64,000 nt of DNA from Aliarcobacter sp017996075 (GTDB taxonomy: Bacteria > Campylobacterota > Campylobacteria > Campylobacterales > Arcobacteraceae), in NCBI RefSeq assembly GCF_051062515.1, contig NZ_JAMXEK010000002.1. One strand, written 5' to 3'. Position numbers and translations under genes: made by a program. The notes beneath the pieces are model-generated. The model did no database searches and was not told where the DNA came from. It worked only from the letters and a program-made list of their open reading frames with translations. This document shows, one piece after another, positions 16,707-26,195 of the stretch. Numbering within the stretch: the first letter of the stretch is position 1; every line of letters begins with the position of its first letter.

Positions 16707-18464
16707 TTGAAATTATCAAAGTTTATAACAAAATTTATATTTATTACTGCATTTACATCTGTTACATTAGCATTTTTAATCTCTATTATTTTTCAATACT
16801 TAAATTTTAAAAACGACCTTAATCACTATAAAAAAGAGTTTACAGAGCAAAAGAAAAAAGAGGTAAAAAATGAAGTTTTAATGATTTATGGATTAATAAA
16901 ATACAAAGAAGAGTTATTAAGAAAAACTGTAGAAGATAGATTAATAGATAGAGTAAATCAAGCTTATGCTTTAGCTATGGATATTTATGAAACTAATAAA
17001 CAAACAAAAACTAAAGATGAAATAAAATATTTAATAGCACAATCTTTAAATAATTTTAAATTTAAAGATCACAACAACTACTTTTTTATAAATAGCAATA
17101 AAGGTCAAGCTATTTTGTTTGATAATAAAATAACTCTTGATACCTATGTTGATGTTTGGAATTTAAAAGATTCAAATAATAAACCTATAATACAAATTCA
17201 AGCAAAAATAGCCAAAGAGCAAAAAGAGGGATTTACAACAAATAGCTTTATAAAACCAGACTCAAATGATGGAATTCAATACTCTAAAATATCATATATA
17301 AAACTTTTTGAGCCTTTTGATTGGCATATTGGTACAGGAGAGTATATCGATGGATTAACTAAAAAGAATCAAGAAGAGATACTAAATTGGTTAAATGTAT
17401 TAAAATATGAAAATAGTAGTTATATGTTTTTAAACAAAATAGATGGAAATGTTTTAATTTATGAAGGGAAAAAAGTTGAGCCAAAGCCTCATCCATCCCC
17501 AGAAATTTTTAATAGACAATTAGAAATTTCTAAAAATCAAAATGGTGATTTTTTCAAATACAAGTATAAAAAACCAAATAGCAATGAAGAGTTTGAAAAA
17601 ATTTCTTTTATAAAAAAATTTGATGAGTATGGTTGGATAATTGGTTGTGGAGTTTATTTGGATGAAATTGAAAAAGAGTTGCAAAGAAAAGAGGAGATTT
17701 TTAAGGAACATATAAATAAGCAAATTATTTCTATACTTATTATATTCTTATTTATTTTACTAGCTATCTATTTTATATCAAAGTATATAGGAGATTTTAT
17801 AAATATTAATATAAATAATTTAGTAAAAGCTTTTTCAAAAGCATCTTTAGATAATAAAAAAATAGATACAGAAAAATTAACTTATACAGAATTTGTAATT
17901 CTTGCAAATAATCTAAATGAAACTTTGGAAAATAAAAACAATCTCGAAAAAGAGCTTCAAAATCTATCTATTACTGATGAATTAACTCAACTTTATAATA
18001 GAAGATTTTTTAATTCAAAAATTGAAGAAGAGATAAATAGAGCAAAAAGGGAGAATAAGCATCTTTGTTTAATGGTTTTAGATATTGATTTTTTTAAACA
18101 ATATAATGACACTTATGGGCATCAAAAAGGTGATTTTGTTTTACAAGAAATTTCAAAAGTATTAAAAAATAGAACAAACAGAGCTAGTGACTTTGCTTTT
18201 AGAATTGGTGGTGAAGAGTTTGCAATACTTGTAAACTTAGAAAAAAATAAAATTTCTGAATTTGCGGAAGCTATAAAAAATGATATTGAAAATCTTAAAA
18301 TTGAACATTCAGGAAATAAAGTATCAAAATATGTAACAACTTCTATAGGTGTTAATTTTAAACAAGCTGATGAGTTAAAAAATATTGATGAACTATTTAA
18401 AGTAGCTGATGACAATCTTTATGAAGCTAAAAGAAGTGGAAGAAACTGTGTGGTTATAAAATAG
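16707..18464 (+). CDS. Double-Cache diguanylate cyclase beside the adhesin operon
   Basis: 585 residues from the TTG at 16707, preferred over the TTG at 16680 because AAAAGGA precedes it by 6 bases. Membrane helices lie near the N-terminus and before the GGDEF domain. The periplasmic part carries two Cache_2-like repeats, each with a conserved core: NNYFFINS..FEPFDWHIGTGEYI and SSYMFLNK..FDEYGWIIGCGVYL. The GGDEF domain reads FRIGGEEF with an intact I-site, RASD, five residues before GGEEF, so it should make c-di-GMP with product inhibition. Divergent from the kinase/regulator and followed by the TPS pair, it probably controls adhesin display or biofilm formation. Confidence 0.9.
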   Translation: MKLSKFITKFIFITAFTSVTLAFLISIIFQYLNFKNDLNHYKKEFTEQKKKEVKNEVLMIYGLIKYKEELLRKTVEDRLIDRVNQAYALAMDIYETNKQTKTKDEIKYLIAQSLNNFKFKDHNNYFFINSNKGQAILFDNKITLDTYVDVWNLKDSNNKPIIQIQAKIAKEQKEGFTTNSFIKPDSNDGIQYSKISYIKLFEPFDWHIGTGEYIDGLTKKNQEEILNWLNVLKYENSSYMFLNKIDGNVLIYEGKKVEPKPHPSPEIFNRQLEISKNQNGDFFKYKYKKPNSNEEFEKISFIKKFDEYGWIIGCGVYLDEIEKELQRKEEIFKEHINKQIISILIIFLFILLAIYFISKYIGDFINININNLVKAFSKASLDNKKIDTEKLTYTEFVILANNLNETLENKNNLEKELQNLSITDELTQLYNRRFFNSKIEEEINRAKRENKHLCLMVLDIDFFKQYNDTYGHQKGDFVLQEISKVLKNRTNRASDFAFRIGGEEFAILVNLEKNKISEFAEAIKNDIENLKIEHSGNKVSKYVTTSIGVNFKQADELKNIDELFKVADDNLYEAKRSGRNCVVIK

Positions 18465-18548
18465 ATTTTTAAAAATTTCTATTATAAAAAAATAAGTTTT
18501 TTAATATATTTCTAACTTTTATTTTTTAACTCAACTTTTATCTAAACA

Positions 18549-18598
18549 ACAACTATAAAATCCGACAGATTTAAGATAATTTCTTAATAAAATACATA
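18549..18598 (+). promoter_or_regulatory. Shared operator-like element, copy B (adhesin promoter)
   Basis: Bases 18549-18573 match 16601-16625 without a mismatch, and similarity continues to about 18598. CGACA at 18563-18567 is followed 11 bp later by a degenerate AGATA. The element ends 23 bases before the adhesin ATG, and its 3' part (TTAATAAAAT) may include the -10 box, so a bound regulator would sit at or just upstream of the promoter. Confidence 0.6.
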
Positions 18599-18620
18599 AA
18601 AATATTATTAAGGATAAAAA

Positions 18621-21200
18621 ATGAACTTTATACCTAGCTATAAAAATAGTTTCCGTATCTTAAAAGGTGGAAAAATATCTCTTGTAGTATCATCTTTTCT
18701 AGCAAGTACAACTCTTACTTTTGCAGCCCCAAGTGGTGGAGTTGTAACAAGTGGAAGTGCAAATATATCTCAAAATGGAAAAGTAACCGACATTACCCAA
18801 TCTACTCAAAAAGCTTCTATAAACTGGAATAAGTTTAATATAGCAAGTGATGAAACAGTAAACTTTAAACAACCAAACTCTTCTTCTATTACTCTAAATA
18901 GAGTTGTAGGAAATGAAAAGTCTATCATTAATGGTGCATTAAATGCAAATGGACAAGTGTGGATTATAAACTCAAATGGAGTATTGTTTGGCAAAGGTGC
19001 AAGTATAAATACAAGTGGACTTCTTGCAACTACAAAAGATATAAGTGATTCAGATTTTCAAGCAGGAAACTATAAGTTTACAGGCAACTCAAATGAATCA
19101 GTAATAAACCTAGGAACTATAGATGTAGTAAATAATGGTTCTGTAATACTTGCTGCAAATGAAGTAAAAAATGAAGGAACAATAAAAGCAATAAGGGGAA
19201 AAATTCATTTAGTAGGTGCAGATGAATATACAGTAAACTTAAATGGAAACTCACTTGTAAATCTAATAGTAAATAAAGGGGTACTAGATGCTCTTGTAAA
19301 AAACTCAGGAACAATTATTGCAAATGCTGGAGAAGTATATCTTACAACAAATGCTGTAAATGAGCTTTTAAAAGGTGTAGTAAATAATACAGGAGTTATA
19401 GAAGCAAATAGTTTGGCTGGAATAACTGGTCATGTAGAACTCTTTGCTCATGGGGGAGAAGTTCAAGTTGGTGGAAAACTTGAAGCTAAAGAAGGATTTA
19501 TAGAAACATCAGGAAGAGATTTTAGTATCGATAAGGATGCGAAAATAGAAACAGCTGAATGGTTAATTGATCCTGTAGATATTACTATTAACGATACTTT
19601 AGCAAGTGCAATAGCTACTCAACTTGGAAGTGGAAATGTTACTATTGAAACAGATACACCAGACCACAGTGATGGAGATACTACTGTTGATAGTGCAATT
19701 AATTGGGCTAGTGACAAAACATTAACTTTGAATGCTTACAATAATATTGTTGTGAATGCAGATATTACATCAACAAGTACAAATGCTGGAGCAGGCGTTA
19801 TTTTTTTATACGGACAAGGAACAAGTGATGGTGGAAGTAGCTCGTACACAAAAGCCGATGGCATTACAGTAAGTGGAAAATCAATACAGTGGAAAAAAGG
19901 CTCAGCAGTTGCAAGTACACGATATGGTATCTTAGATGGAAATATTTTTCTTGGTGGACAATACATTGAATTGGGAATTCATGGAACCAAAGGGGTATTT
20001 GGTTCTTCAGGAACAGCCATACCAACCCTGTTTTTTGGACGACAAAATGGAGAGACTCGAATTGGTATGACAGGCGATGCCGATGGCTTTGGTACGGGTA
20101 AAGATTTAAGAATTGATTATTTTCTTCCAGGTTCAGATTATGAAAACTATCGTGCATTTGTAAATGGCACCAGCACAGCAGGATACAGTAGCCAGTTTGA
20201 TAGTGTAAATGTTGAATTATTGCCTCTTGGAGCTGACAATACTATAAGAGCAAAAGTTACTTCTGTTAAGGGAGATTTAACTGTTGTTCAAGATATTTCT
20301 TTTAAAACAGACGAGAAGTTTTTTAATAACAGTGTTGTTTTAACCAATAACAGTGGTTCAACAATGACAGATGTTGCTTTTGCAAGAGAATTTGACCCAG
20401 ATAATAATCTTGATGTAGGCGGGGAATATTCTACAAAACAAACAATTGAATCTACAATATCTTCAGATAAGGTAGCTGTTTTAAGTGGTCAGGGACTTGC
20501 GAATGACGCTTATCATACATTAGCAGGTTCACAGTCTAATATTCTTTTTTATTCAACCGATACACGAGCAGAATTAGCAATTGGTACAAGTTACAATAGT
20601 GTTACTTATGGAGATTCTAATTTCATAAAAGGTTACACGGTTACGGGCGATAATGCTATGGCTATTAAGTTTAATATTGGTACATTAGCAGCTAATTCTT
20701 CATCAACTGCTATTTCATATCAAACCTCTTTAGATAATCGAGACATTGCATCTATTATTGCTGATTTAAATACAAGAAGTGGTGTTACTCCATCAACACC
20801 AACGCCAAATCCAACACCAACACCTGAGCCAAAACCAGATCCAAAACCAGAAATTAAAAAAATAGTTGATTCAATAACAAATCAATCAGCTATAACTGTA
20901 AATTTACCAGCAAATCAAACAAATACAACTACTCCAAATAATAGTGGAAGAAATACAGATATCTCTTTTTCTCAAGGTGAAAATCAAATGTTAGTTTCAA
21001 GACCAATTGAAGGACAATCTACTCAAAGAGTAAGTTTAAGTGAAGCTAGACAAATGCAAATACAAAATGGTGGAAGCAGTGAAGAAGTAATAGTTCCTTT
21101 ATCAAATAGCTCAATTATACAGCTTATTGATGGTGGAGTTAATCTTCCAAGTGGTGTAGAACAAGAGTTTTATTTAGCAGATGCGAAAGAGGAAAAATAA
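18621..21200 (+). CDS. TpsA exoprotein: filamentous haemagglutinin N-terminal domain adhesin
   Basis: 859 residues. A long signal sequence (about 1-35, with SFRILKGGKISLVVSSFLAS) resembles the extended signal peptides of two-partner secreted proteins. The TPS domain (about 36-270) includes INWNKFNIASDETVNF and WIINSNGVLFGKGA, the NPNGI-like motif region. A variable middle (about 310-715) is followed by a proline/threonine-rich linker (about 725-750) and a Gln/Ser-rich tail. It lacks long haemagglutinin repeats and a VENN/CDI toxin tail, so it looks like a short HMW-like adhesin; such genes are called hecA in Arcobacter papers. The middle DNA is markedly more GC-rich (30 G/C of 60 in 20041-20100). 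The TAA overlaps the TpsB ATG. Confidence 0.85.
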   Translation: MNFIPSYKNSFRILKGGKISLVVSSFLASTTLTFAAPSGGVVTSGSANISQNGKVTDITQSTQKASINWNKFNIASDETVNFKQPNSSSITLNRVVGNEKSIINGALNANGQVWIINSNGVLFGKGASINTSGLLATTKDISDSDFQAGNYKFTGNSNESVINLGTIDVVNNGSVILAANEVKNEGTIKAIRGKIHLVGADEYTVNLNGNSLVNLIVNKGVLDALVKNSGTIIANAGEVYLTTNAVNELLKGVVNNTGVIEANSLAGITGHVELFAHGGEVQVGGKLEAKEGFIETSGRDFSIDKDAKIETAEWLIDPVDITINDTLASAIATQLGSGNVTIETDTPDHSDGDTTVDSAINWASDKTLTLNAYNNIVVNADITSTSTNAGAGVIFLYGQGTSDGGSSSYTKADGITVSGKSIQWKKGSAVASTRYGILDGNIFLGGQYIELGIHGTKGVFGSSGTAIPTLFFGRQNGETRIGMTGDADGFGTGKDLRIDYFLPGSDYENYRAFVNGTSTAGYSSQFDSVNVELLPLGADNTIRAKVTSVKGDLTVVQDISFKTDEKFFNNSVVLTNNSGSTMTDVAFAREFDPDNNLDVGGEYSTKQTIESTISSDKVAVLSGQGLANDAYHTLAGSQSNILFYSTDTRAELAIGTSYNSVTYGDSNFIKGYTVTGDNAMAIKFNIGTLAANSSSTAISYQTSLDNRDIASIIADLNTRSGVTPSTPTPNPTPTPEPKPDPKPEIKKIVDSITNQSAITVNLPANQTNTTTPNNSGRNTDISFSQGENQMLVSRPIEGQSTQRVSLSEARQMQIQNGGSSEEVIVPLSNSSIIQLIDGGVNLPSGVEQEFYLADAKEEK

Positions 21201-22876
21201 TGAAAATCAAAAACACTGTATTATTATCAAGCTTGTTAGCAAGTACAATTTATGCAAATCCAATACCACCAAAAATTGGTGATGTTTTAAAAGAGGTAAC
21301 TCCTCCTAAGATAGAAAGAGAAAAAAGAGAGATACCAAAAATAAAACAAGAACAAATATCAACTCCAAAAGAGTTTGAAGATGGTAAAAAGGTGAGAGTA
21401 GAAAGATTTTTAATAAGTGGTGCAACTCATATGAGTAATGAAGAATTAAAACAAATAGTATCTCCTTATGAAGGAGGGGATTTAAGTTTTAATCAAATTC
21501 AAGAAATAACTACTCTTATCACAAAAGCTTATAGAAGTAAAGGTTACTTCGTTGCACGTGCTTATATTCCTGAACAAAATATAATGACACAAGACAATAG
21601 ATTAAAAATAAATATTATTGAAGGAAAATATGGAGAGTTTAAATTAGAAAATAAATCACTAGTTAAAGACTCAATTCTTCAATCAAATCTAGATGATATA
21701 AAAGATAAAGATATTATTTCAACAAATACTTTAGAGCGAGCAATGTTAATTATAAATGATACTCCTGGAGCTGTTGTTACAAAAGCAGATGTAAGACCTG
21801 GAAAAGAAGTAGGAACTAGTGATTTTTTAATTGGAACGGAAGCTACAAATAGAGTAAATGGATATTTAATAGGTGATAACTATGGTTCTCAATACACAGG
21901 AAAACATAGAATTATGGCTGGAGTTGATATTAACTCTCCTTTTAATATTGGAGATAAAATATCTGCTTTTGGATTTACATCTGAAAAAGAGGGACTTTTA
22001 AGTGGAAAGCTAGCTTATGATTTTCCAATTCATGCAAATGGAACAAGAGGAGAGATTAGCTACTCAAAAACTACTTATGAGCTAGGAAGTTCATATAAAG
22101 AGCTTGATGCTGTTGGAAAATCTGATAGCTTAACAGGAAGAGTTACTTATCCTATTTTAAAAACAAGAGTTGAGAATTTAGATTCATATGTAGAAGTTTC
22201 ATATAATAAAATGAAAGATGAAATTCAATTCGTTGATTCAAAAGTTAAAAAAGATTCATATACAGCAACAACTGGGCTTGATTACACAAAAGACTCACTT
22301 GTTTTTAATAAAAACTCTCAAACAAGAGCAGGAGTTTCAATTACATTTGGAAGACTAAGTTTTAATGATAAAAATAACAAAGAAGATGACAAAAATGGAG
22401 CAAATACTCAAGGACAATTTTCAAAAATAAATCTTGAATTAGGTAAAGATATAGATATTTTTGATAGTTTAAAATGGATCAATAGTTTACAAATGCAATA
22501 TGCACTTGGGAATAAAAATCTAGATGGAAGTCAAGATTTAAGTGTTGGTGGAATAAATGGAGTTAGATTTTATCAAGATGGTGAAGAGAGTGCTGAAAAT
22601 GGATATATCTATAGCACAGAATTTATATATACATTGCCAATAATAGCAGGAATTGATAACAAAATATCACTATTTTATGATATAGGTCGTGTTTATATGA
22701 GTAAAAATTTTACTCAAGAAAAATCAAGAACACTGCAAGATATAGGACTTGGATATAAAGTTTCTTACAAAAATTTCTTTGCAAATAGTTATTTAGCTTA
22801 CAATATAGGAAATGAAGTAACTTCTCAAGATAATTATAATAGTAGAGCTATGTTTCAAGTGGGGTATGTTTTTTAA
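21200..22876 (+). CDS. TpsB outer-membrane transporter (ShlB/FhaC/HecB family)
   Basis: 558 residues with a signal peptide (1-18, cleaved after YA). A POTRA_2-type domain (about 60-145) includes RVERFLISGATHMS and TKAYRSKGYFVARAYIP. A second POTRA-like part follows, then a 16-strand-type barrel. The channel hairpin motif appears as GGINGVRFYQDGEESAENGY, with the key Arg kept. It translocates TpsA across the outer membrane. The ATG overlaps the TpsA stop by one base (TAATG), so the pair is translationally coupled. It ends in an aromatic residue, Phe, as expected for Bam-dependent barrels. Confidence 0.92.
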   Translation: MKIKNTVLLSSLLASTIYANPIPPKIGDVLKEVTPPKIEREKREIPKIKQEQISTPKEFEDGKKVRVERFLISGATHMSNEELKQIVSPYEGGDLSFNQIQEITTLITKAYRSKGYFVARAYIPEQNIMTQDNRLKINIIEGKYGEFKLENKSLVKDSILQSNLDDIKDKDIISTNTLERAMLIINDTPGAVVTKADVRPGKEVGTSDFLIGTEATNRVNGYLIGDNYGSQYTGKHRIMAGVDINSPFNIGDKISAFGFTSEKEGLLSGKLAYDFPIHANGTRGEISYSKTTYELGSSYKELDAVGKSDSLTGRVTYPILKTRVENLDSYVEVSYNKMKDEIQFVDSKVKKDSYTATTGLDYTKDSLVFNKNSQTRAGVSITFGRLSFNDKNNKEDDKNGANTQGQFSKINLELGKDIDIFDSLKWINSLQMQYALGNKNLDGSQDLSVGGINGVRFYQDGEESAENGYIYSTEFIYTLPIIAGIDNKISLFYDIGRVYMSKNFTQEKSRTLQDIGLGYKVSYKNFFANSYLAYNIGNEVTSQDNYNSRAMFQVGYVF

Positions 22877-22913
22877 TTGTTAAAAAAACAGTTATTAATC
22901 TAAGAAGATTTTA

Positions 22914-23636
22914 TTAAAAATTAAAATCTTCCCCTAAATAATGCTCTTTTACATTTATATCATTTTTAATCTCTTGCGATGTTCCACTAGCAAGTAAACT
23001 TCCACTTTTCATAACATAAGCTCTATGACAAATTTGTAAAGTCTCTCTTACATTATGGTCAGTTATTAAAACCCCTATTCCTATCTTTGAAAGATCATTT
23101 ATCAAATCTTGAATATCTTTTACAGCAATTGGATCAACTCCAGCAAAAGGCTCATCTAGCAATAAGAATTTTGGTTTTGAAACTAAAGCTCTTGCAATTT
23201 CAGTTCTTCTTCTTTCACCCCCAGAAAGAGAGATTCCTTTTCTTTGACGAATAGGTTCAATATCCAAAAGTTCTAACAGCTCTTCAACTCGTCTATTTTG
23301 TTCTTCTTTATCTTTTATTACAATTTCAGCTGCTAAAAGAAGGTTCTCTTCTACGCTTAAATCTTTAAAAATAGATGATTCCTGAGGCAAGTACCCTATT
23401 CCTTTTAAAGCTCTTTTATGAAGTGGAATTGCCGTAATATCTTCATCATCAAAAAAAACTTTACCACTACTTGGTTTTACAAGTCCACAAACTGTATAAA
23501 AAGTTGTAGTTTTCCCAGCTCCATTTGGTCCTAAAAGACCAACTATCTCTCCTGAATTTATTTCAAGTGAAATTCCATGTAATATTTCAGTTTTTTTAAT
23601 ACTCTTTTTGATATCAACAATTCTTAAATTATTCAT
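22914..23636 (-). CDS. lptB: Lipopolysaccharide export ATPase LptB
   Basis: 240 residues. Walker A GPNGAGKTT at 36-44, a LPQESSIFKDLSVEENL Q-loop block typical of LptB, signature LSGGERRR, Walker B FLLLDEPFAGVDP and the switch His in ITDHNVRET. It powers LPS extraction from the inner membrane with LptFGC. It is the last gene of the operon with the S4 protein, trpD and tsaE; its start overlaps the tsaE stop by 8 bases. Confidence 0.95.
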   Translation of the reverse strand: MNNLRIVDIKKSIKKTEILHGISLEINSGEIVGLLGPNGAGKTTTFYTVCGLVKPSSGKVFFDDEDITAIPLHKRALKGIGYLPQESSIFKDLSVEENLLLAAEIVIKDKEEQNRRVEELLELLDIEPIRQRKGISLSGGERRRTEIARALVSKPKFLLLDEPFAGVDPIAVKDIQDLINDLSKIGIGVLITDHNVRETLQICHRAYVMKSGSLLASGTSQEIKNDINVKEHYLGEDFNF

Positions 23637-24045
23637 CTATTTTATACAACCTTTTATCATCATTTTTTAAAATATTTATAACAACTACATCAAAACCATA
23701 GTCATTTAAAATATTTTCTAGCTTACTATCACCCCACTCAACAAAATGCAAACCACTTTTTTCAAACTCTTCTAACATACCCAAAGAGATAAACTCTTCT
23801 AAGGTTTTATTATATAAATCATAGTGAAAAATATCTTCACCATATAAAACTTGCAAAGAAAAAGTTGGAGAATTTACAACATCATCAATTCCTAAAGACT
23901 CTACAAAATGTTTAACAAGTGTTGTTTTACCACTTGCTAGATCTCCCCTTAAAATTACAATACAATCTCTATTTTTTAATATCTTTTTAAGCTCATCAAC
24001 AAAAATTGAAATATTGCTTAAATCAAGCAAAAACTCTCTTTTCAT
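23629..24045 (-). CDS. tsaE: tRNA threonylcarbamoyladenosine biosynthesis ATPase TsaE
   Basis: 138 residues from the ATG at 24045, which overlaps the trpD stop by one base (TAATG); a TTG two codons upstream is a less likely start. Walker A GDLASGKTT, then NSPTFSL and the YDLYN block with Glu/Asp residues, and HFVEWGD, are all TsaE hallmarks. It works with TsaB/TsaD in making the t6A37 tRNA modification. Coupled to trpD upstream and lptB downstream. Confidence 0.93.
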   Translation of the reverse strand: MKREFLLDLSNISIFVDELKKILKNRDCIVILRGDLASGKTTLVKHFVESLGIDDVVNSPTFSLQVLYGEDIFHYDLYNKTLEEFISLGMLEEFEKSGLHFVEWGDSKLENILNDYGFDVVVINILKNDDKRLYKIDE

Positions 24046-25031
24046 TAGCAAGAATACTTTTGAGAAAATTTGATAATTTCTTCTAGTTTTCTTTTTGCTT
24101 TTCCTCCATTTATAGCATCTCTTGCTATTTCAACACCCTCTTTTATATCTCTTGCTTTTCCATCTACAAGTAATGCAACAGCTGAATTTATCAAAACAAT
24201 ATCTAGCTTTGCACCCTTTTCTTTTCCATATAAAATATCTCTTGTAATTTGTGCATTAATTTCTGGACCAGCACCTACAATATCACTTTTTGAAGCTAAT
24301 TTCAAACCATAATTTTCTGGATTTATCTCCAAATCACTCTGTTTTCCATTTTCTAAAAGTGTTGCATAAGTAATACTAGAAATTGAAACTTCATCCATAC
24401 CATCAGCAGATGATAATACCATAGCTCTTTTACAATCAAGCATATCCAAAGCAGTTGCAATTTTATTTATAAAATCCTTGCTAAATACTCCAATAACTTG
24501 CTTAGAGACACCAGCTGGATTACAAAGTGGTCCAAGAATATTCATAATAGTTCTATGGTCTATAGTTTTTCTTACAGGTGTGATATATTTCATTGCAGGA
24601 TGATGATTTGCAGCAAACATAAATCCAAAACCAGTAACTTCAAGCATCTTTGCTGTATCTTCTAGACTTAAATTTAGATTTATTCCAAGAGCTTCTAGCA
24701 TATCAGCGCTTCCACTTTTACTTGTAACACTTCTATTTCCATGCTTTGCAACAAAACAACCAGCACTTGCAAGTAAAATTGAAACTGTACTTGATATATT
24801 AAAACTATAGCTTTTATCTCCACCTGTTCCAACTATATCAATAGCTTTTTCTCTTAAACTTTCACTTATAGGAAGAGGTATAACAAAATCTCTCATAGAA
24901 CTAGCGGCTCCTGCTAATTCACTTGCAGTTTCACCTCTTTCATATAGAGCTAAGAAATATTCTCTCATCTCATCGTGAGATAACCTATCTTGAAAAATTT
25001 CATCAAACTTTGCTTTTGTCTCTAAAAACAT
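24045..25031 (-). CDS. trpD: Anthranilate phosphoribosyltransferase
   Basis: 328 residues. DIVGTGGDKSYSFNIST-type glycine loop, AKHGNRSVTSKSGSADMLEALG, and the HPAMKYITPVRKTIDHRTIMNILGPLCNP block identify TrpD. It joins anthranilate to PRPP in tryptophan synthesis. The gene starts directly after the S4 protein stop and is coupled to tsaE. trpA lies far away at 53115, so trp genes are dispersed here. No trp leader or attenuator was seen. Confidence 0.96.
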   Translation of the reverse strand: MFLETKAKFDEIFQDRLSHDEMREYFLALYERGETASELAGAASSMRDFVIPLPISESLREKAIDIVGTGGDKSYSFNISSTVSILLASAGCFVAKHGNRSVTSKSGSADMLEALGINLNLSLEDTAKMLEVTGFGFMFAANHHPAMKYITPVRKTIDHRTIMNILGPLCNPAGVSKQVIGVFSKDFINKIATALDMLDCKRAMVLSSADGMDEVSISSITYATLLENGKQSDLEINPENYGLKLASKSDIVGAGPEINAQITRDILYGKEKGAKLDIVLINSAVALLVDGKARDIKEGVEIARDAINGGKAKRKLEEIIKFSQKYSC

Positions 25032-25280
25032 CTAATTTAACCTTTGTACATACTCATCAATTTTTGATTTTGGAGTTGATTTTGTCGTTGGAATTTGAAG
25101 AATTTTAAATTTCTCACTATTTTCAAGATATTTTATCTCAATAATATCTCCAACTTTTACCTCTTTTGCTTTTTTTACTGAAACATCATTTAAAAACACA
25201 ACTTTGTGTTCCAACATATCTTCAGCAACTGCTCTTCTTTTTGTTATATTTACAGCGTTTAAAAATTTATCTATTCTCAT
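25032..25280 (-). CDS. S4-domain RNA-binding protein (HslR/RqcP-like)
   Basis: 82 residues, nearly all S4 domain: MRIDKFLNAVNITKRRAVAEDMLEHKVV is the RNA-binding helix pair, followed by the GDIIEIKY strand. It has a short basic tail. Members such as Hsp15 (HslR) and RqcP bind blocked 50S subunits with peptidyl-tRNA. Which of these roles applies is not clear. First gene of the operon leading to trpD, tsaE and lptB, with no gap to trpD. Confidence 0.85.
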   Translation of the reverse strand: MRIDKFLNAVNITKRRAVAEDMLEHKVVFLNDVSVKKAKEVKVGDIIEIKYLENSEKFKILQIPTTKSTPKSKIDEYVQRLN

Positions 25281-25319
25281 AAAAAAGATTATAACAAATT
25301 TAAACTAAAATGATTTTTC

Positions 25320-26147
25320 TTATATTTTTTGAAGTAATTTATCAAGCCATTTTTGACTTAAAACTCTTTTTGCAAAACCTAAAATATACGTAGCCTTTGT
25401 CACATAATATCTAGGTTTTGGTTTTTTACTTTTTATTATTTCTAAAACAACATTTGCAACACTACTTGGTGGAAGTGTAAATATTCCCTTATCATCACTA
25501 CTTTCAAGTCTTGCTTTCAGCTCTTTTTCATAAGAACTTTTCCAAAAACTATTTTCTATATTTATATGTTTTTTAAAATTTTTTAAAGAATTTTCTCTAA
25601 ACTTTGAAGTAACAGGACCTGTGTTTATAGTACTTATAAAAATATTGCTATCTAAAGTTTCTAGTCTTAAAGTATCGCAAAGTCCTTCAATAGCATATTT
25701 ACTAGCATTATACGCTCCACGAAATCTTAAAGATATGATTCCCAAAACAGAGCTATGCTGAATTATTTTTCCATATCCTTGACCTCTAAAAACTCTCATA
25801 GCTTGAGTTGTAACTTCGTGAAGTCCAAAAAAGTTTGTATCAAATAGCTCTTTTAAAATATCTGTATTTATATCTTCAACAGCACCTGGAACTGCAAAAC
25901 CAGCATTGTTAAAAACAGAATCTAGTTTTTTATCCTCTTTTAAAATCCAATTTAATGCAAAACTTATCTCATCTTTGTTTCTAACATCAATTTTAAAAGC
26001 TTTTAATCCCAAATCTTCTAGCATTTTTACATCTTTTTGCTCTCTTGCACTTGCATATACTTTTATACCATTTTTTTGTAAAAATAGTGCCGTTTCAAGT
26101 CCTATTCCACTTGAACATCCAGTTATTAATATATTTTGCAACTTCAT
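25320..26147 (-). CDS. Short-chain dehydrogenase/reductase
   Basis: 275 residues from the ATG at 26147. An in-frame TTG at 26177 lies upstream of a TATAAT and is rejected. The Rossmann motif ITGCSSGIGLE, NNAG (FNNAGFAVPG), catalytic Ser in HSSVLG and YNASK mark a classical SDR. The C-terminal part (PSSVANVVLEIIKSKKPKPRYYVTKAT) is typical of the YciK/retinol-dehydrogenase-like SDRs. The substrate is unknown. Divergent from the TIGR02757 gene. Confidence 0.88.
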   Translation of the reverse strand: MKLQNILITGCSSGIGLETALFLQKNGIKVYASAREQKDVKMLEDLGLKAFKIDVRNKDEISFALNWILKEDKKLDSVFNNAGFAVPGAVEDINTDILKELFDTNFFGLHEVTTQAMRVFRGQGYGKIIQHSSVLGIISLRFRGAYNASKYAIEGLCDTLRLETLDSNIFISTINTGPVTSKFRENSLKNFKKHINIENSFWKSSYEKELKARLESSDDKGIFTLPPSSVANVVLEIIKSKKPKPRYYVTKATYILGFAKRVLSQKWLDKLLQKI

Positions 26148-26166
26148 TCCTAATAAATTTTTGGCT

Positions 26167-26172
26167 ATTATA
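26167..26172 (-). promoter_or_regulatory. Probable -10 box of the SDR gene
   Basis: TATAAT on the minus strand 20 bases before the ATG at 26147. It decides against the upstream TTG start. Confidence 0.5.
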
Positions 26173-26195
26173 CCCAAAAATTATTTGAGCAAAAA

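Noticed and set aside
18460..18483. AATAGA/TCTATT hairpin after the cyclase gene
   Set aside because: Only six pairs with an uneven A/T loop and no T run directly after; not convincing as a terminator.
18621..22876. Contact-dependent inhibition (CdiA/CdiB/CdiI) locus
   Set aside because: The TpsA is only 859 residues, has no VENN motif or toxin tail, and no immunity-like gene follows TpsB.
22904..22931. 10-bp inverted repeat between tpsB and lptB as a terminator
   Set aside because: It lies in the lptB 3' end, is almost all A/T, and is not followed by a T tract on either strand, so support is too weak.
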